Source of the DNA: Undibacterium sp.
GTDB taxonomy: Bacteria; Pseudomonadota; Gammaproteobacteria; Burkholderiales; Burkholderiaceae_D
Reading direction: 5' to 3'
Length of the DNA: 64,000 nt
NCBI GenBank assembly: GCA_030645915.1
Contig: JAUSNO010000013.1
Span: 52,713-116,712, forward strand
Part shown: in pieces, positions 36,270 to 46,060 of the stretch
How positions within the stretch are numbered: position 1 is the first letter of the stretch
Layout: each line of letters opens with the position of its first letter
Notes under the pieces: model-generated
Told to the model about the DNA's origin: nothing
What the model saw: the letters and a program-made list of their open reading frames with translations, nothing else
Database searches by the model: none
Made by a program: the position numbers and the translations under genes

Positions 36270-37880
36270 TTATTTGGTTAGCAGTTTTTGTATTTCACGA
36301 TTTGGAGTAATTTCTGATCGTGAATCCAAGTAGTCTAAAGGCAATTTCCCGGACTTTGCCGCTATACCTATGTCAGCTCCGCGATCAATTAGGATCTGAG
36401 TATAAGAGACAATTTTGGCCGCAGTATTTTTATCACAATGAAAAAGTCTGTATTTGTCAGCCTCATTGCAAAGACTGGATGTCAGTGCCATAAAATGTAG
36501 CGGGGTTCTACCGTAGATATCGCGAACGTTCCAATCAAGTTTTTGTTCTAATAGCTTATCGAATGTTAAATATGTATCTGGACTTGTTAGTATGTGAGAT
36601 GCCAGATGAACCAGCCAATTTCCGTCGCCGTCATGCACGTTTGCGGAAGCGCCATGCGCCATCAGCATGCTTGCAATTGCGCCTCGACCATTGTTCAATT
36701 TTATCTCCCACCATAATGCATTTAAGCCATTTTCATCTCTTGCATCAGCATTTGCACCAGCGTTAAGCAAAATAGCTGCTACTGGAGCAATATCTCTGTA
36801 ATAAAGTTTATGTGTCGCATAGGGTTGATGGAGTAATTTTATGAAAGCGATCATTGTCGGAGTGCCTTTGATTTCTGAATTCACATTTACTCCACGCTGA
36901 ATTAGCCAAATGGCGAGTTCAGGTGATTGGAATCCTAGGTGAGCCATCATCAAAGGGCCGTGTGATTTGACATCCCATTTCAATCCCTTCTGTTCCAATA
37001 ATTCGAGATACTCTGGTTTTGGTAACTCGGCGGGGTTCAGAATAAGAAAAGGGTGCTGTTCCGGCGCTCCTGAATAGACGAAAGAAAGACCATGTTCTTG
37101 CATCAGATTTATTAATTCAGGAATCGGGCGGACGACGAGACAAGGCAGAAGATTTTGCGTCATTTCCGCACCGTCATGAATCAGCTTGCGTGTCATTTCT
37201 AGAAAAAAATCGTCACTAGATGATGATTTTTCCTGGCAGAGCAAATTTTTAATGGATGATGTCAATTCCTGTTTTTGATACACGACATGCTGTGTTAAAT
37301 ACTCAATCGTCTCCAGGTCGCCGTGCAAAACGTAATGCGAAAGTGCATCAATTGACCCAAAGTGGGGGACTTTCTCCTTTGGATCAACGCCTGAGCTGAG
37401 AAGAAAATCGCGCATGTCGTTGGATCGCGCATCAATAAACACCGCCTTGGCCTGTTTTGGAACCGCCCCAAACTGCACCAGCCGTTTCGCTAAATGAAGC
37501 TCATCACCTTGTACGGCACTTTTGAATAATTTTGTCCACTCAACGGTAGTGTACTGATGTCCTGCTCCTGCCTCGATTAGTAAATTAAAAATATTAGTGT
37601 TTCTATTTCGGATTGCCAATTCTAATGGTGATGTCTTCAGTTCACCTGTGGATTCTGGATCAGCGCCAGAAAAGAGGAGTGCTTTTACAATGGGTTCGTT
37701 TTGATCGCTAATCGCTTTTTGCAGAGCATTTGGTCTTGGTGGCGGTGGAACGGCGATCGTTAATGCCCAAACGCTGTTGAGTTGAACGCAATAAACTAAT
37801 GCTAATAATAAAAGCAAGGAATGTAAAAAGACGCGATAAAACACGCGATTATTTTGTACGGCAAGGTGGAATTTTTTCAT
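36270..37880 (-). CDS. Ankyrin-repeat protein with N-terminal membrane segment
   Basis: This 536-residue protein begins with a hydrophobic segment (about residues 14-42) that is a signal peptide or anchor. Ankyrin-like repeats follow, clearest at about 50-115 (QNEPIVKALLFSGADPE; SPLELAIRNRN; LLIEAGAG) and 365-520 (AAILLNAGANADARDENGLN; GRTPLHFMAL; ILIDRGADIG). The central part is more divergent. Ankyrin domains bind other proteins; no enzyme domain is visible and the partner is unknown. The gene is AT-rich compared with its neighbours and is framed on both sides by the same ~250 bp repeat in opposite orientation, which suggests acquisition. It is a single-gene unit. Confidence 0.85.
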   Translation of the reverse strand: MKKFHLAVQNNRVFYRVFLHSLLLLLALVYCVQLNSVWALTIAVPPPPRPNALQKAISDQNEPIVKALLFSGADPESTGELKTSPLELAIRNRNTNIFNLLIEAGAGHQYTTVEWTKLFKSAVQGDELHLAKRLVQFGAVPKQAKAVFIDARSNDMRDFLLSSGVDPKEKVPHFGSIDALSHYVLHGDLETIEYLTQHVVYQKQELTSSIKNLLCQEKSSSSDDFFLEMTRKLIHDGAEMTQNLLPCLVVRPIPELINLMQEHGLSFVYSGAPEQHPFLILNPAELPKPEYLELLEQKGLKWDVKSHGPLMMAHLGFQSPELAIWLIQRGVNVNSEIKGTPTMIAFIKLLHQPYATHKLYYRDIAPVAAILLNAGANADARDENGLNALWWEIKLNNGRGAIASMLMAHGASANVHDGDGNWLVHLASHILTSPDTYLTFDKLLEQKLDWNVRDIYGRTPLHFMALTSSLCNEADKYRLFHCDKNTAAKIVSYTQILIDRGADIGIAAKSGKLPLDYLDSRSEITPNREIQKLLTK

Positions 37881-37964
37881 TTATACATCGTGCTTTAATT
37901 GAAAGAGAAATACAAGCGACATTCAGACAACATAGGTGCGTCATACGCACCGATCCCGATCGAT

Positions 37965-38222
37965 AGCAATCTCGCGGCTGCTCTTGACCTAGAATTCCGC
38001 TTCTGAACTGCCGGTTGTGCGAGGCAGAAAATGGATATAGAAGTGTCCTTGTCTGAGCGCAGCGAGTTGTGGACATTTCCCATTTTTTGACTTGCACAAC
38101 CGGGAACCCGAAGGGCAGTGAAGTGCGGTCGCCTTCTTTTGCTTACGTTTTCTTGGCGAGACAAGAAAAGTAAGTAGTCGCCGGTCTACCACCGGCCTGC
38201 AATCTAAAAATAACGACAGAAT
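37965..38222 (-). repeat. Long intergenic repeat R2, right of the ankyrin gene
   Basis: This is the inverted counterpart of R1 (35870-36130), with scattered substitutions. It lies 85 bp upstream of the ankyrin ATG. It carries the same internal GAAGTGTCC-type hairpin (here GAAGTGTCC at 38040, TGGACATTTCC on the other side). Short frames inside it are not real genes. Confidence 0.8.
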
Positions 38223-38299
38223 ATAACTCAGATGCCGACGGTGAAATAACTGCAATCTCCTCACCCTTCAGTGGGTGAAGAAACTAAAATCAACCCCCG

Positions 38300-38376
38300 C
38301 CACCACGCAATACCCATGCGCCTCACCAGCCAGGCAAGCCCACCACCCTCATGAACAGTGCGTCACAGGCCATGCC
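38300..38376. repeat. Palindromic repeat copy F with mismatched arms
   Basis: The left arm has ACGCAATACCCATGCGCC, like copy G, while the right arm has CATGAACAGTGCGT, like copies C and H. The arms therefore pair poorly in the core. It ends 12 bp from the LysR gene's stop codon. Confidence 0.65.
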
Positions 38377-38388
38377 TATATATAAAAC

Positions 38389-39279
38389 TTAAACCCCGAT
38401 CTGATATGTCGCCTGCATCCAGTCAATGAATAACTGTACCTCGGGCCGTATGATTGCCTGCGCTTCGTGCACCAGGTAATACGCATGCGGCGGGGTTGCC
38501 AGTTGGGTGTCGAACAGGCGCACTACTTCGCCGCTATCGATCAGTTCCTGGGCAAAATGCTGACGGGTTAATCCTACGCCATGGCCGTATCTGATCGCTT
38601 CCAATAACAAGCCCAGATCATCTACGCGCAAACCTGTGGTGGGTTCTGGCCAATCGAGTCCGGCTACCTCAAACCAGGGTTGCCATGGCTCCAGCGCCGA
38701 GCGTAATAGCGTGGCGTGGCGCAGGTCGGCGGGTTTGCTGATGGAGGGGATGGTCTTCAGATAGTCTGGGCTGGCGACTGCAAAGGCCGGTTCGACGAAG
38801 AGTTTTTTGGTGACCAGATTCGGGTATTCGCCGGCGCCGAAACGTACCTCTACATCGCTTTCTGACAGGCTTAGATCGTACAGCGGTACAAACAAAAATA
38901 TTTCGATTTCTATCTCAGGATGATGGCGGGTAAATGCCGCCAGGCGCGGCATGAACATGTAGCGCGCGAAGGTCGGCGGCAGCGTGACCTTGACGCGCAA
39001 TTGATTTTGTGCGGCCTTGTTTGGCAGCGGGAAATCGGTTAGGGTGCGCAAGGCTACGCGCACCACATCGAGATAGCGGCGGCCGAATTCGGTCAGGGTG
39101 ACGCTGCGGCCTTCGCGTACGAAGACGCGTTCGCACAGGTGATCTTCCAGTAGCCGTATGCGATGCGATAGCGCTGATGGCGTGATGCAGAGTTCTTCGG
39201 CGGCGACCGCAAAGGAGCTATGTCTGGCGGCGGCTTCAAAAGCCGAGAGAGCGTGTACTGGTGGGAGTCTTGTTGCCAT
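38389..39279 (-). CDS. LysR-family regulator (GcvA-like)
   Basis: This 296-residue protein has an N-terminal winged helix (residues 1-65: LPPVHALSAFEAAARHSSF and ITPSALSHRIRLLEDHL) and a periplasmic-binding-like effector domain (about 90-295), closest in layout to GcvA-type LysR regulators. It starts 32 bp after the FAD-linked oxidase gene on the same strand, so both are probably cotranscribed. That is unusual for LysR proteins, which are more often divergent from their target. The oxidase operon is the likely target and an alpha-hydroxy acid a possible effector. A palindromic repeat follows 12 bp after its stop. Confidence 0.88.
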   Translation of the reverse strand: MATRLPPVHALSAFEAAARHSSFAVAAEELCITPSALSHRIRLLEDHLCERVFVREGRSVTLTEFGRRYLDVVRVALRTLTDFPLPNKAAQNQLRVKVTLPPTFARYMFMPRLAAFTRHHPEIEIEIFLFVPLYDLSLSESDVEVRFGAGEYPNLVTKKLFVEPAFAVASPDYLKTIPSISKPADLRHATLLRSALEPWQPWFEVAGLDWPEPTTGLRVDDLGLLLEAIRYGHGVGLTRQHFAQELIDSGEVVRLFDTQLATPPHAYYLVHEAQAIIRPEVQLFIDWMQATYQIGV

Positions 39280-39311
39280 GGTGTGTCCGTGTAATTTTTA
39301 TCTGTATTGCG

Positions 39312-40748
39312 TTAATTTTGGGGCTGAATGTGCGGATCGTCCCAGGCGATGATTTTTCCTGGATTCATGATGTTGCCGGGATCAAAAGCGTGCTTGAGGG
39401 CGCGCATCATGTGGATGGCGCCGCTGCCGTGTTCTTCGATCAAAAAAGCCATCTTGTGCATGCCGACGCCGTGTTCGCCGGTGCAGGTGCCATCCATCGC
39501 GATCGCCCTTGTCACCATGCGGCTATTGATACCTTCGGCATTGGCGACTTCGACGGGATTATGCGGATCGATCAGCATCAGCACATGAAAATTGCCATCG
39601 CCCACGTGTCCTATTATCGAGTACAGGATCTGGTGGCGTTCGCAATCGAGCTGCGTTTCGATGATGCATTCTGCCAGGCGCGAAATCGGCACGCAGCAAT
39701 CGGTAGTGATCGCGCTGGCGCCTGGGCGCATCTGCAGCAGGGCGAAGTAGGCGTTGTGTCGGGCGGCCCAAAGACGTGAGCGGTCTTCTGGCTGGGTTGC
39801 CCATTCGAAATTGCCGGCACCGTTGGCGGCGGCGATCTCTTGCACCAGCTCGGCCTGTTCCTTGACGCCGTGCGCGCTGCCGTGGAATTCAAACAGCAGC
39901 AGGGGCTTTTCCGGCAGGCTGAGCTTGTCGTAGGCGTTAATCGCCCTGACGCTATTTTCATCGAGAAACTCTACGCGGGCCACCGGGATGCCCATCTGTA
40001 TGGTCTGGATGACGGCATTGACGGCATCAAATGCGCTAGTGAAGCTGCACACCGCCGCCGATATCGCTTCCGGCAACGGATACAGCTTGACGGTGACTTC
40101 GGTGATGACGCCTAGTGTACCTTCGCTGCCGACAAACACGCGCGTCAGGTCGTAACCGGCCGAGGATTTCTTGGCGCGGGTGCCGGTCTTGATGATGCTG
40201 CCGTCGGCCGTGACGACTGTCAGTGCCAGCACGTTTTCGCGCATGGTGCCATAGCGCACGGCGTTGGTGCCCGATGCGCGAGTGGCCGCCATGCCGCCTA
40301 GCGAGGCGTCGGCGCCCGGATCTATCGGGAAGAACAGGCCCGTATCCTTGATCTCCAGATTGAGTTGCTTGCGCGTGACGCCTGCCTGCACGGTGGCGGT
40401 GAGATCTTCGTGGTGGACGGCCACCATCTTGTTCATCTGCGACAGATCCAGACAGACGCCGCCACGCAGGGCGAGAATGTGGCCTTCCAGCGAAGAGCCG
40501 GCGCCATAGGGAATCACCGGCACACCGTAGTGATGGCAGAGCCTGACGATGCTCGCGACTTCTGCGGTGCTTTGCGCAAAGACCACCGCGTCTGGCGGCA
40601 TCGGGTCATACGAGGATTCGTCGCTGCCATGATGCTGGCGCACCGCGCTCGATACCGTGCAGCGATCTTCCAGCAGACTTTGCAGCGCTTGCAATAATTC
40701 TGCGGGCAGAGATTTCTTGATGGCAGATGGATTGACAGAATCATTCAT
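39312..40748 (-). CDS. FAD-linked D-lactate/glycolate-type oxidase
   Basis: This 478-residue flavoprotein has a PCMH-type FAD-binding domain (about residues 45-225, with VIPYGAGSSLEGH, GVTRKQLN and LGGMAATRASGTNAVRYGTMRENVLALTVV) and a C-terminal FAD-oxidase cap ending with CTGEHGVGMHK. This architecture belongs to GlcD, cytochrome-linked D-lactate dehydrogenase and D-2-hydroxyglutarate dehydrogenase. No iron-sulfur GlcF-like partner is encoded nearby, so a single-subunit D-lactate-type enzyme is most likely. It is first in an operon with the LysR gene and divergent from the cobalamin adenosyltransferase gene. Confidence 0.87.
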   Translation of the reverse strand: MNDSVNPSAIKKSLPAELLQALQSLLEDRCTVSSAVRQHHGSDESSYDPMPPDAVVFAQSTAEVASIVRLCHHYGVPVIPYGAGSSLEGHILALRGGVCLDLSQMNKMVAVHHEDLTATVQAGVTRKQLNLEIKDTGLFFPIDPGADASLGGMAATRASGTNAVRYGTMRENVLALTVVTADGSIIKTGTRAKKSSAGYDLTRVFVGSEGTLGVITEVTVKLYPLPEAISAAVCSFTSAFDAVNAVIQTIQMGIPVARVEFLDENSVRAINAYDKLSLPEKPLLLFEFHGSAHGVKEQAELVQEIAAANGAGNFEWATQPEDRSRLWAARHNAYFALLQMRPGASAITTDCCVPISRLAECIIETQLDCERHQILYSIIGHVGDGNFHVLMLIDPHNPVEVANAEGINSRMVTRAIAMDGTCTGEHGVGMHKMAFLIEEHGSGAIHMMRALKHAFDPGNIMNPGKIIAWDDPHIQPQN

Positions 40749-40898
40749 GGGGCATTCCGTTTCAGGATTATTTATTTCAGTTCTGTGTTTAGCGCTGTAT
40801 TCAGTGCTGGATTAAATGCTGTATTTAGTTCTCTATTATGATGCGTTACTTTGGAATTTGACGTATGCTTTTCCACTTCCTTTTTTAGAATAGACAAT

Positions 40899-41450
40899 AT
40901 GGGTAATCGACTCTCAAAAATAGCCACCCGCACCGGCGATAAGGGTACAACAGGTCTAGGCGACGGTAGCCGCATCGATAAGGATGCGCTACGTGTGCAT
41001 GCCATGGGCGATGTGGATGAGCTTAACTCACAAATTGGCGTGTTGTTGTGCGAAGACATCCCTGCACAAATGAAGCACGAGCTGATTTCGATACAGCATG
41101 ATCTGTTTGATATGGGTGGCGAACTTTGCATCCCCGGCTACACGATGATCACCGAGACGCAAGTGGAACGTCTGGATGCCTTGCTGGCGCACTACAATGC
41201 CGATCTGCCGCCGCTGAAGGATTTTATTTTGCCTGGCGGCTCGCGCGCTGCGGCGATCGCCAATGTCTGCCGTACCGTCTGTCGTCGCGCCGAAAGAGTG
41301 ATCGTCAGCGTCGGCAAGAGCGAGGCGATCAACGAAGCGCCGCGCCAGTACATGAACCGTTTGTCGGATCTGCTGTTTGTCCTGTCGCGCGTGCTGAACC
41401 GTTATGCCGGCGGCAGCGATGTCCTGTGGGAAAAAGAGCGCGAGCGTTGA
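40899..41450 (+). CDS. Cob(I)yrinic acid a,c-diamide adenosyltransferase, PduO type
   Basis: This 183-residue protein has the PduO-type ATP-binding signature TRTGDKGTTGLGDGSR near the N-terminus (residues 9-24) and the conserved helices with CRTVCRRAERVIVSV and APRQYMNRLSDLLFVLSR near the end. It transfers the adenosyl group of ATP to cob(I)alamin to make coenzyme B12 in the cytoplasm. The ATG at 40899 gives the normal family length; an upstream ATG at 40851 adds 16 unrelated residues. No other cobalamin gene or B12 riboswitch is seen here. A clear hairpin terminator follows 7 bp after the stop. Confidence 0.92.
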   Translation: MGNRLSKIATRTGDKGTTGLGDGSRIDKDALRVHAMGDVDELNSQIGVLLCEDIPAQMKHELISIQHDLFDMGGELCIPGYTMITETQVERLDALLAHYNADLPPLKDFILPGGSRAAAIANVCRTVCRRAERVIVSVGKSEAINEAPRQYMNRLSDLLFVLSRVLNRYAGGSDVLWEKERER

Positions 41451-41457
41451 TGCCCTT

Positions 41458-41493
41458 GAGTATATTAAAACAATATACTCCCTTAATTTTTAA
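41458..41493 (+). terminator. Terminator after the adenosyltransferase gene
   Basis: GAGTATATT and AATATACTC form a perfect 9-bp stem with a 5-base loop, followed by CCTTAATTTTTAATT. It starts 7 bp after the stop codon. Confidence 0.7.
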
Positions 41494-41610
41494 TTAAAAT
41501 AAGCCAGTGTCGCACTGTTGACGTGCGTTATTGAAAAATACTGGGAGTGGGTATTGCTGTTGTAGTGATTGCGTGTGGCTGAAATATAGCCAGGCGCGCG
41601 ATGAATCTCG

Positions 41611-42510
41611 TCAGGGCCGGAACCAGAACCTGGTTCGGTTAAGCGGCAAGGAATCGGTTTTGATCAGCGGGTTGTTCAGCTTGAAAATGAGGCGATTCTT
41701 AATATCCGCCTGTTTAATGAAAGTCTGAAAATATTTGTTGAACACGAGATCAAAACTGCCATCGGCAATCGCGCGTTCCAGTCCGTTGGTCAAGTCTTGC
41801 GCCAGTTTTTTTTGTTTCGGTGCGACAAAAAAATAGAAGGCGGTCGGGTAATGCAACACGAAGGTCGTGTCGATCGCCAGATTCAATTCAGGATGATTTT
41901 TTTGCTCCGTCCAGATGGCGATGATAGGGCGCGGAAAATAATCAAACCTTCTTGCCTTGAGCATGCTCAGCAAGCTCTCGTCACTGCCCGTCACTACCGG
42001 CAAGCCATTGCTTCTTAAAATGTCGGTATCTGGCCAGAGATAACCTTGACCTGCCTTAAATTTTGCCAGATCAGTCTTGCTCTTGATTGAATTGAGTAAA
42101 TTTGCCTGGTCTGCGTTAACAAAAGCGATGCGCCAGCCAAAAAATCCTTTATCGATAGGAATACGGATGGGCAGAATTTGCGTTTCGCGCTCGTCGCTGG
42201 TCATGGTCCAGATGACATCAAGATTGCCACGGTTATTTGACATATCAACGATCTGTCGTGCTTGCGGAATCGGCGTGCCTGACAATTTTTCGATGGCATA
42301 GGCTTCGCCACTTTTCTTGATGGCGAGCGCGAGTATTTCTACAATATAAGAGGCGATAGGATCGTGGGTTTTTTCCAGATCCTGTATGCGTATGGGTATG
42401 GGTTGAGGATTTGTTAGCGCTTGTGCAACCGTCCCTGCATGACTCCATGTGCAAAAGGAAACCAACAACAGACAAGCGCCGAGCTTTGGAAAAAAATTAA
42501 ATTTTTTCAT
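41611..42510 (-). CDS. Periplasmic substrate-binding protein (SBP_bac_3-like)
   Basis: This 299-residue protein has a signal peptide (residues 1-25, KLGACLLLVSFCTWSHA) and a two-lobed solute-binding fold recognisable from the RGNLDVIWTMTSDERETQILPIRIPI and SDESLLSMLKARRFDYFPRP segments. Related proteins bind amino acids or act as sensors. No permease or ATPase gene is adjacent, so it is an orphan binding protein and its ligand cannot be named. The start at 42510 gives a proper signal peptide; the upstream ATG at 42543 adds a charged stretch. It lies alone between the adenosyltransferase and dxs. Confidence 0.78.
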   Translation of the reverse strand: MKKFNFFPKLGACLLLVSFCTWSHAGTVAQALTNPQPIPIRIQDLEKTHDPIASYIVEILALAIKKSGEAYAIEKLSGTPIPQARQIVDMSNNRGNLDVIWTMTSDERETQILPIRIPIDKGFFGWRIAFVNADQANLLNSIKSKTDLAKFKAGQGYLWPDTDILRSNGLPVVTGSDESLLSMLKARRFDYFPRPIIAIWTEQKNHPELNLAIDTTFVLHYPTAFYFFVAPKQKKLAQDLTNGLERAIADGSFDLVFNKYFQTFIKQADIKNRLIFKLNNPLIKTDSLPLNRTRFWFRP

Positions 42511-42672
42511 CCGCTCAATTCTTGGTCGCGTGAATGATTCCATATTGTCTCAGTCGCTTGCGCTTATTCAGATCGGCAGTGGCACGCCGCTAAGTCCGGT
42601 CAACCACGCTGATCATACGCGTAAATATTTTCTGCTTTAAATATTATTTTTGTTGAATGTTACAGCGGCAAC

Positions 42673-44550
42673 TTAATGATTGACTGCCAGTTTTGGTCTG
42701 GTCATCACAAAGCGATCACGTATCGAAGCTTCAATTCCTGCTGCATCCAGGCCGCATGCGGCCAGTAACAATACCGGGTCGCCGTGATCGATAAATTTAT
42801 CGGGCAAGCCCAGTATCAGCAAGGGTTTGGTGATGCCTGCCTCGGCCAGCGCTTCAGCCACAGCCGAACCCGCGCCACCCATCGTGCAGCCTTCTTCCAC
42901 GGTGATCAATACCTCGTGCGATGCCGCCAGGGACTTCACGAGTTCGATGTCTAGCGGTTTGATGAAGCGCATATTGGCCAGCGTGGCATCTAACTTTTCA
43001 GCCGCCTTTAATGCCGGGTGCACCATCGAGCCGAACGCGAGTATCGCAATCTCGCTGCCTTCGCGCTTGACCTCGCCCTTGCCGATAGGCAGGCTGCTCA
43101 GTTCCTGGTTGACGGTGGCACCGATGCCAGCGCCGCGCGGATAGCGGATGGCGGCTGGGCCAGGGTAGTGGTATCCGGTCGTGAGCATCTGGCGGCACTC
43201 GTTTTCATCCGACGCCGCCATGACCACCATGTTGGGAATGCAGCGCAAATAAGCGATATCGTAGTTGCCTGCATGGGTGGCACCATCGGCGCCGACCAGG
43301 CCGGCGCGGTCCAGCGCGAACGTGACATCCAGATTTTGCAGGGCGACGTCATGAATCAGCTGATCGTAGGCGCGCTGCAGGAAAGTCGAATAAATCGCCA
43401 CCACGGGTTTCAGCCCCTCGCAGGCCATGCCGGCCGCGAAGGTGACGGAATGCTGTTCGGCGATACCGACATCGTAATATCGCTGAGGGAATTTCTGTTC
43501 AAACTCCACCATGCCGGAGCCTTCGCGCATGGCGGGCGTGATGCCGACCAGGCGCTCATCGTGCGCTGCCATATCGCATAGCCAGTGGCCGAATACTTGC
43601 GTGTAGGTTTGTTTGGCTGGCGTAGCGGATGGCTTGATACCCTCGGCCGGATTGAACTTGCCAGGGCCGTGATACAGAATCGGGTCGGCTTCGGCCAGCT
43701 TGTAACCCTGGCCTTTTTTGGTCACCACATGCAGGAACTGCGGGCCTTTGAGGTTCTTGATATTTTGCAGCGTCGGGATCAGCGATTCGAGATCATGGCC
43801 ATCAATCGGGCCGATGTAGTTGAAGCCAAATTCTTCAAACATGGTGGCAGGAACGATCATGCCTTTGGCATGCTCTTCAAAGCGTTTTGCCAGCTCCAGT
43901 ACCGGCCCTGGCAGGACCGATTTGCCGACATTGCGCGCTGCCGCATAGAACTTGCCCGACATCAGGCGCGCCAGATGGCGATTGAGCATGCCGACCGGCG
44001 GCGAGATCGACATGTCGTTGTCGTTCAACACTACCAGCATGTTGATGTCGTCATGCACGCCGGCGTTGTTCATCGCTTCAAATACCATGCCCGCGGTCAT
44101 CGAGCCATCGCCGATGATGGCAACGGCATGCCGGTTCTCGCCCTTGGTCTTGGCAGCCAGTGCCATGCCAAGCGCGGCGGAGATGGAGGTTGATGAATGT
44201 CCGACGCCGAAAGTGTCGTACTCACTTTCCGCTCGGCGCGGAAAGCCGGAAATGCCATTAAGCTGACGCAAGCTGTGCATCTGATCGCGCCGGCCGGTGA
44301 GAATCTTGTGCGGATAGGTTTGATGGCCCACATCCCAGACCAGACGGTCTTCCGGCGTATTGAACACATAATGCAAGGCAATCGTGAGTTCTATCGTGCC
44401 CAGATTGGACGATAGATGTCCACCGGTCTTGGAGACCGAATCGATGACAAATCGACGCAATTCGTCCGCCAGAGGCACGAGCTGGGCGCGCGATAGTTTG
44501 CGCAGATCAGCCGGGCTGTTAATGTTGCTGAGTAAATTATGTAAATCCAT
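42673..44550 (-). CDS. dxs: 1-deoxy-D-xylulose-5-phosphate synthase
   Basis: This 625-residue thiamine-diphosphate enzyme is full length. Landmarks are the N-terminal [18 protein letters not shown] with its histidine, the ThDP/Mg motif [18 protein letters not shown], the transketolase-like core with the catalytic-type Glu in [19 protein letters not shown], and the C-terminal [14 protein letters not shown]. It condenses pyruvate and glyceraldehyde 3-phosphate to start the MEP pathway in the cytoplasm. Only one base separates its start from the ispA stop, and xseB precedes ispA, so the three genes form the classical xseB-ispA-dxs operon. Confidence 0.97.
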   Translation of the reverse strand: MDLHNLLSNINSPADLRKLSRAQLVPLADELRRFVIDSVSKTGGHLSSNLGTIELTIALHYVFNTPEDRLVWDVGHQTYPHKILTGRRDQMHSLRQLNGISGFPRRAESEYDTFGVGHSSTSISAALGMALAAKTKGENRHAVAIIGDGSMTAGMVFEAMNNAGVHDDINMLVVLNDNDMSISPPVGMLNRHLARLMSGKFYAAARNVGKSVLPGPVLELAKRFEEHAKGMIVPATMFEEFGFNYIGPIDGHDLESLIPTLQNIKNLKGPQFLHVVTKKGQGYKLAEADPILYHGPGKFNPAEGIKPSATPAKQTYTQVFGHWLCDMAAHDERLVGITPAMREGSGMVEFEQKFPQRYYDVGIAEQHSVTFAAGMACEGLKPVVAIYSTFLQRAYDQLIHDVALQNLDVTFALDRAGLVGADGATHAGNYDIAYLRCIPNMVVMAASDENECRQMLTTGYHYPGPAAIRYPRGAGIGATVNQELSSLPIGKGEVKREGSEIAILAFGSMVHPALKAAEKLDATLANMRFIKPLDIELVKSLAASHEVLITVEEGCTMGGAGSAVAEALAEAGITKPLLILGLPDKFIDHGDPVLLLAACGLDAAGIEASIRDRFVMTRPKLAVNH

Positions 44551-44551
44551 A

Positions 44552-45439
44552 TTACGCTTTCCGCTGCACGATCAAGTCTGCCAAATCACGCAGATGCTGT
44601 GCTTTTTCACCAAACGGCAACAACGCATCATGTGCATCGTTGCGCAATTTTTCTGCTAATGTCTTTGAAGCTTCCAAACCTAACAGTGACACATAAGTTG
44701 GCTTGTTGTCTGCCGCGTCCTTGCCCGCCGTCTTGCCAAGGGTGGCGGAATCGGCGGTGGCATCAAGCACATCGTCCACCACCTGAAATGCCAACCCGAT
44801 GGCATCTGCATAGCTGTTGAGTGCAGCGACTTCTTCTGTACTTAAGTTTTTGCCGCTCATCGCACCGAGCAAGACCGATGCGCTTAACAGGGCACCGGTT
44901 TTTAATCTGTGCATCTGTTCCAGTTCGGCCAGATTTAAGGCTAATCCTACGCTGGCCAGATCAATCGCTTGTCCGCCGCACATGCCTATCGAACCTGCGG
45001 CCCTGGCCAACAGTTGCAGCATCGGCAGTTTGCGCTCGGCACTTGCGTCTCCTTCGGCCAATACTAAAAAAGCCTGCGCCTGCAAGGCATCTCCCACAAG
45101 TAGGGCAGTCGCTTCATTGTATTGAATATGTACCGTGGGCTTGCCGCGGCGCAAGGCATCATCATCCATGCAAGGCATGTCGTCATGCACTAAGGAATAG
45201 GCGTGAATCATTTCTAGTGCTGCGGCAGCTCGGGTGAGCAATTCAGATGGTGCGTTAAATAGCCGGCCGGCGGCGAATGCCAGCAAGGGGCGCACGCGCT
45301 TGCCCCCGTCGAGCGCCGCGTAACGCATCGCTTCGTGCAAGTGCGCTGGTATGGTGTCAACGGTAGGCAGCAGATTGGTCAGGTGCACTTCAAATTCTGC
45401 CAATGAAGCTTTCATCCAGTCATTGAACTGACCGCTCAT
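44552..45439 (-). CDS. ispA: Farnesyl diphosphate synthase
   Basis: This 295-residue prenyltransferase has the first aspartate-rich motif in [10 protein letters not shown] (residues 85-94), the second in [12 protein letters not shown] (about 215-226), and GGKRVRPLL near residue 45. The length and the two-residue insert between the aspartates of the first motif are typical of bacterial IspA. It makes farnesyl diphosphate from isopentenyl and dimethylallyl diphosphates for quinones and undecaprenyl phosphate. Its ATG overlaps the xseB stop by four bases, indicating translational coupling, and dxs follows immediately. Confidence 0.96.
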   Translation of the reverse strand: MSGQFNDWMKASLAEFEVHLTNLLPTVDTIPAHLHEAMRYAALDGGKRVRPLLAFAAGRLFNAPSELLTRAAAALEMIHAYSLVHDDMPCMDDDALRRGKPTVHIQYNEATALLVGDALQAQAFLVLAEGDASAERKLPMLQLLARAAGSIGMCGGQAIDLASVGLALNLAELEQMHRLKTGALLSASVLLGAMSGKNLSTEEVAALNSYADAIGLAFQVVDDVLDATADSATLGKTAGKDAADNKPTYVSLLGLEASKTLAEKLRNDAHDALLPFGEKAQHLRDLADLIVQRKA

Positions 45440-45684
45440 GCGCTTACCTCGTCATCGCCAGCGTACGGTTTGAGTAATCCTGCATCGAGTACCTTCACTT
45501 GCTGTTCAACCTTATCCAATTGTCCAGCACAGTATTTAATAAGCTCAGAGCCACGTTGGTACGCGCTTACCGACGCTTCTAATGGCAATTCGCCAGCTTC
45601 CATCTGCGTGACTAGCTCAGAGAGTTCCGCCATGGCAGCTTCAAATGACGCGGGTTGTGTGCTCGTAGGCAATTTTTTTGACAT
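45436..45684 (-). CDS. xseB: Exodeoxyribonuclease VII small subunit
   Basis: This 82-residue protein (start at 45684, MSKKLPTSTQ) has the XseB signature: SFEAAMAELSELVTQMEAGELPLEASVSAYQRGSELIKYC in outline, read as a two-helix hairpin that binds the XseA large subunit. Exonuclease VII degrades single-stranded DNA. The upstream in-frame ATG at 45720 would add a hydrophobic leader not known in the family and is rejected. It overlaps ispA by 4 bp and heads the operon xseB-ispA-dxs. Confidence 0.95.
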   Translation of the reverse strand: MSKKLPTSTQPASFEAAMAELSELVTQMEAGELPLEASVSAYQRGSELIKYCAGQLDKVEQQVKVLDAGLLKPYAGDDEVSA

Positions 45685-46060
45685 AAAATAGAATGCAAGA
45701 TAGATTGCAACAGAAAACAAATTTAACCCAGCATTTTAGTGCAAAGCCCTTAACGCGTGTGGACATATCATTTGAATGTTCTTTTAATCAAAAGAGCCGG
45801 TATGATTTAAAAAAATGCTTAAAAAAGTGGCTAAAATTGCGTTTCAAACATTTCCATGTGGAAATTAATGGATTATAGTGAAAACATAAAAATCGCTTAA
45901 AATGATAAAAGCGATGGCAGGTAATTATCGACTTACATTTGCTTACACTTCTTCGCTTTTGGCGCACCTTAAAACAGTATTACAGTATTGAACTCTGGAA
46001 ATATTTTTTGCTTCTGCCGATATTCCATTTATAGTTGTAAATTGCCTACATAGCGCCACC
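45685..46060. other. AT-rich divergent promoter region
   Basis: About 375 bp separate xseB and the DUF1631 gene, which are divergent. The sequence is AT-rich and has no convincing gene, repeat or terminator. It should contain the promoters for both directions. No single promoter could be chosen with confidence. Confidence 0.5.

Noticed and set aside
37895..38264. Minus-strand reading frames of 89 and 91 residues upstream of the ankyrin gene
   Set aside because: They are the R2 counterparts of the R1 frames and have no independent support.
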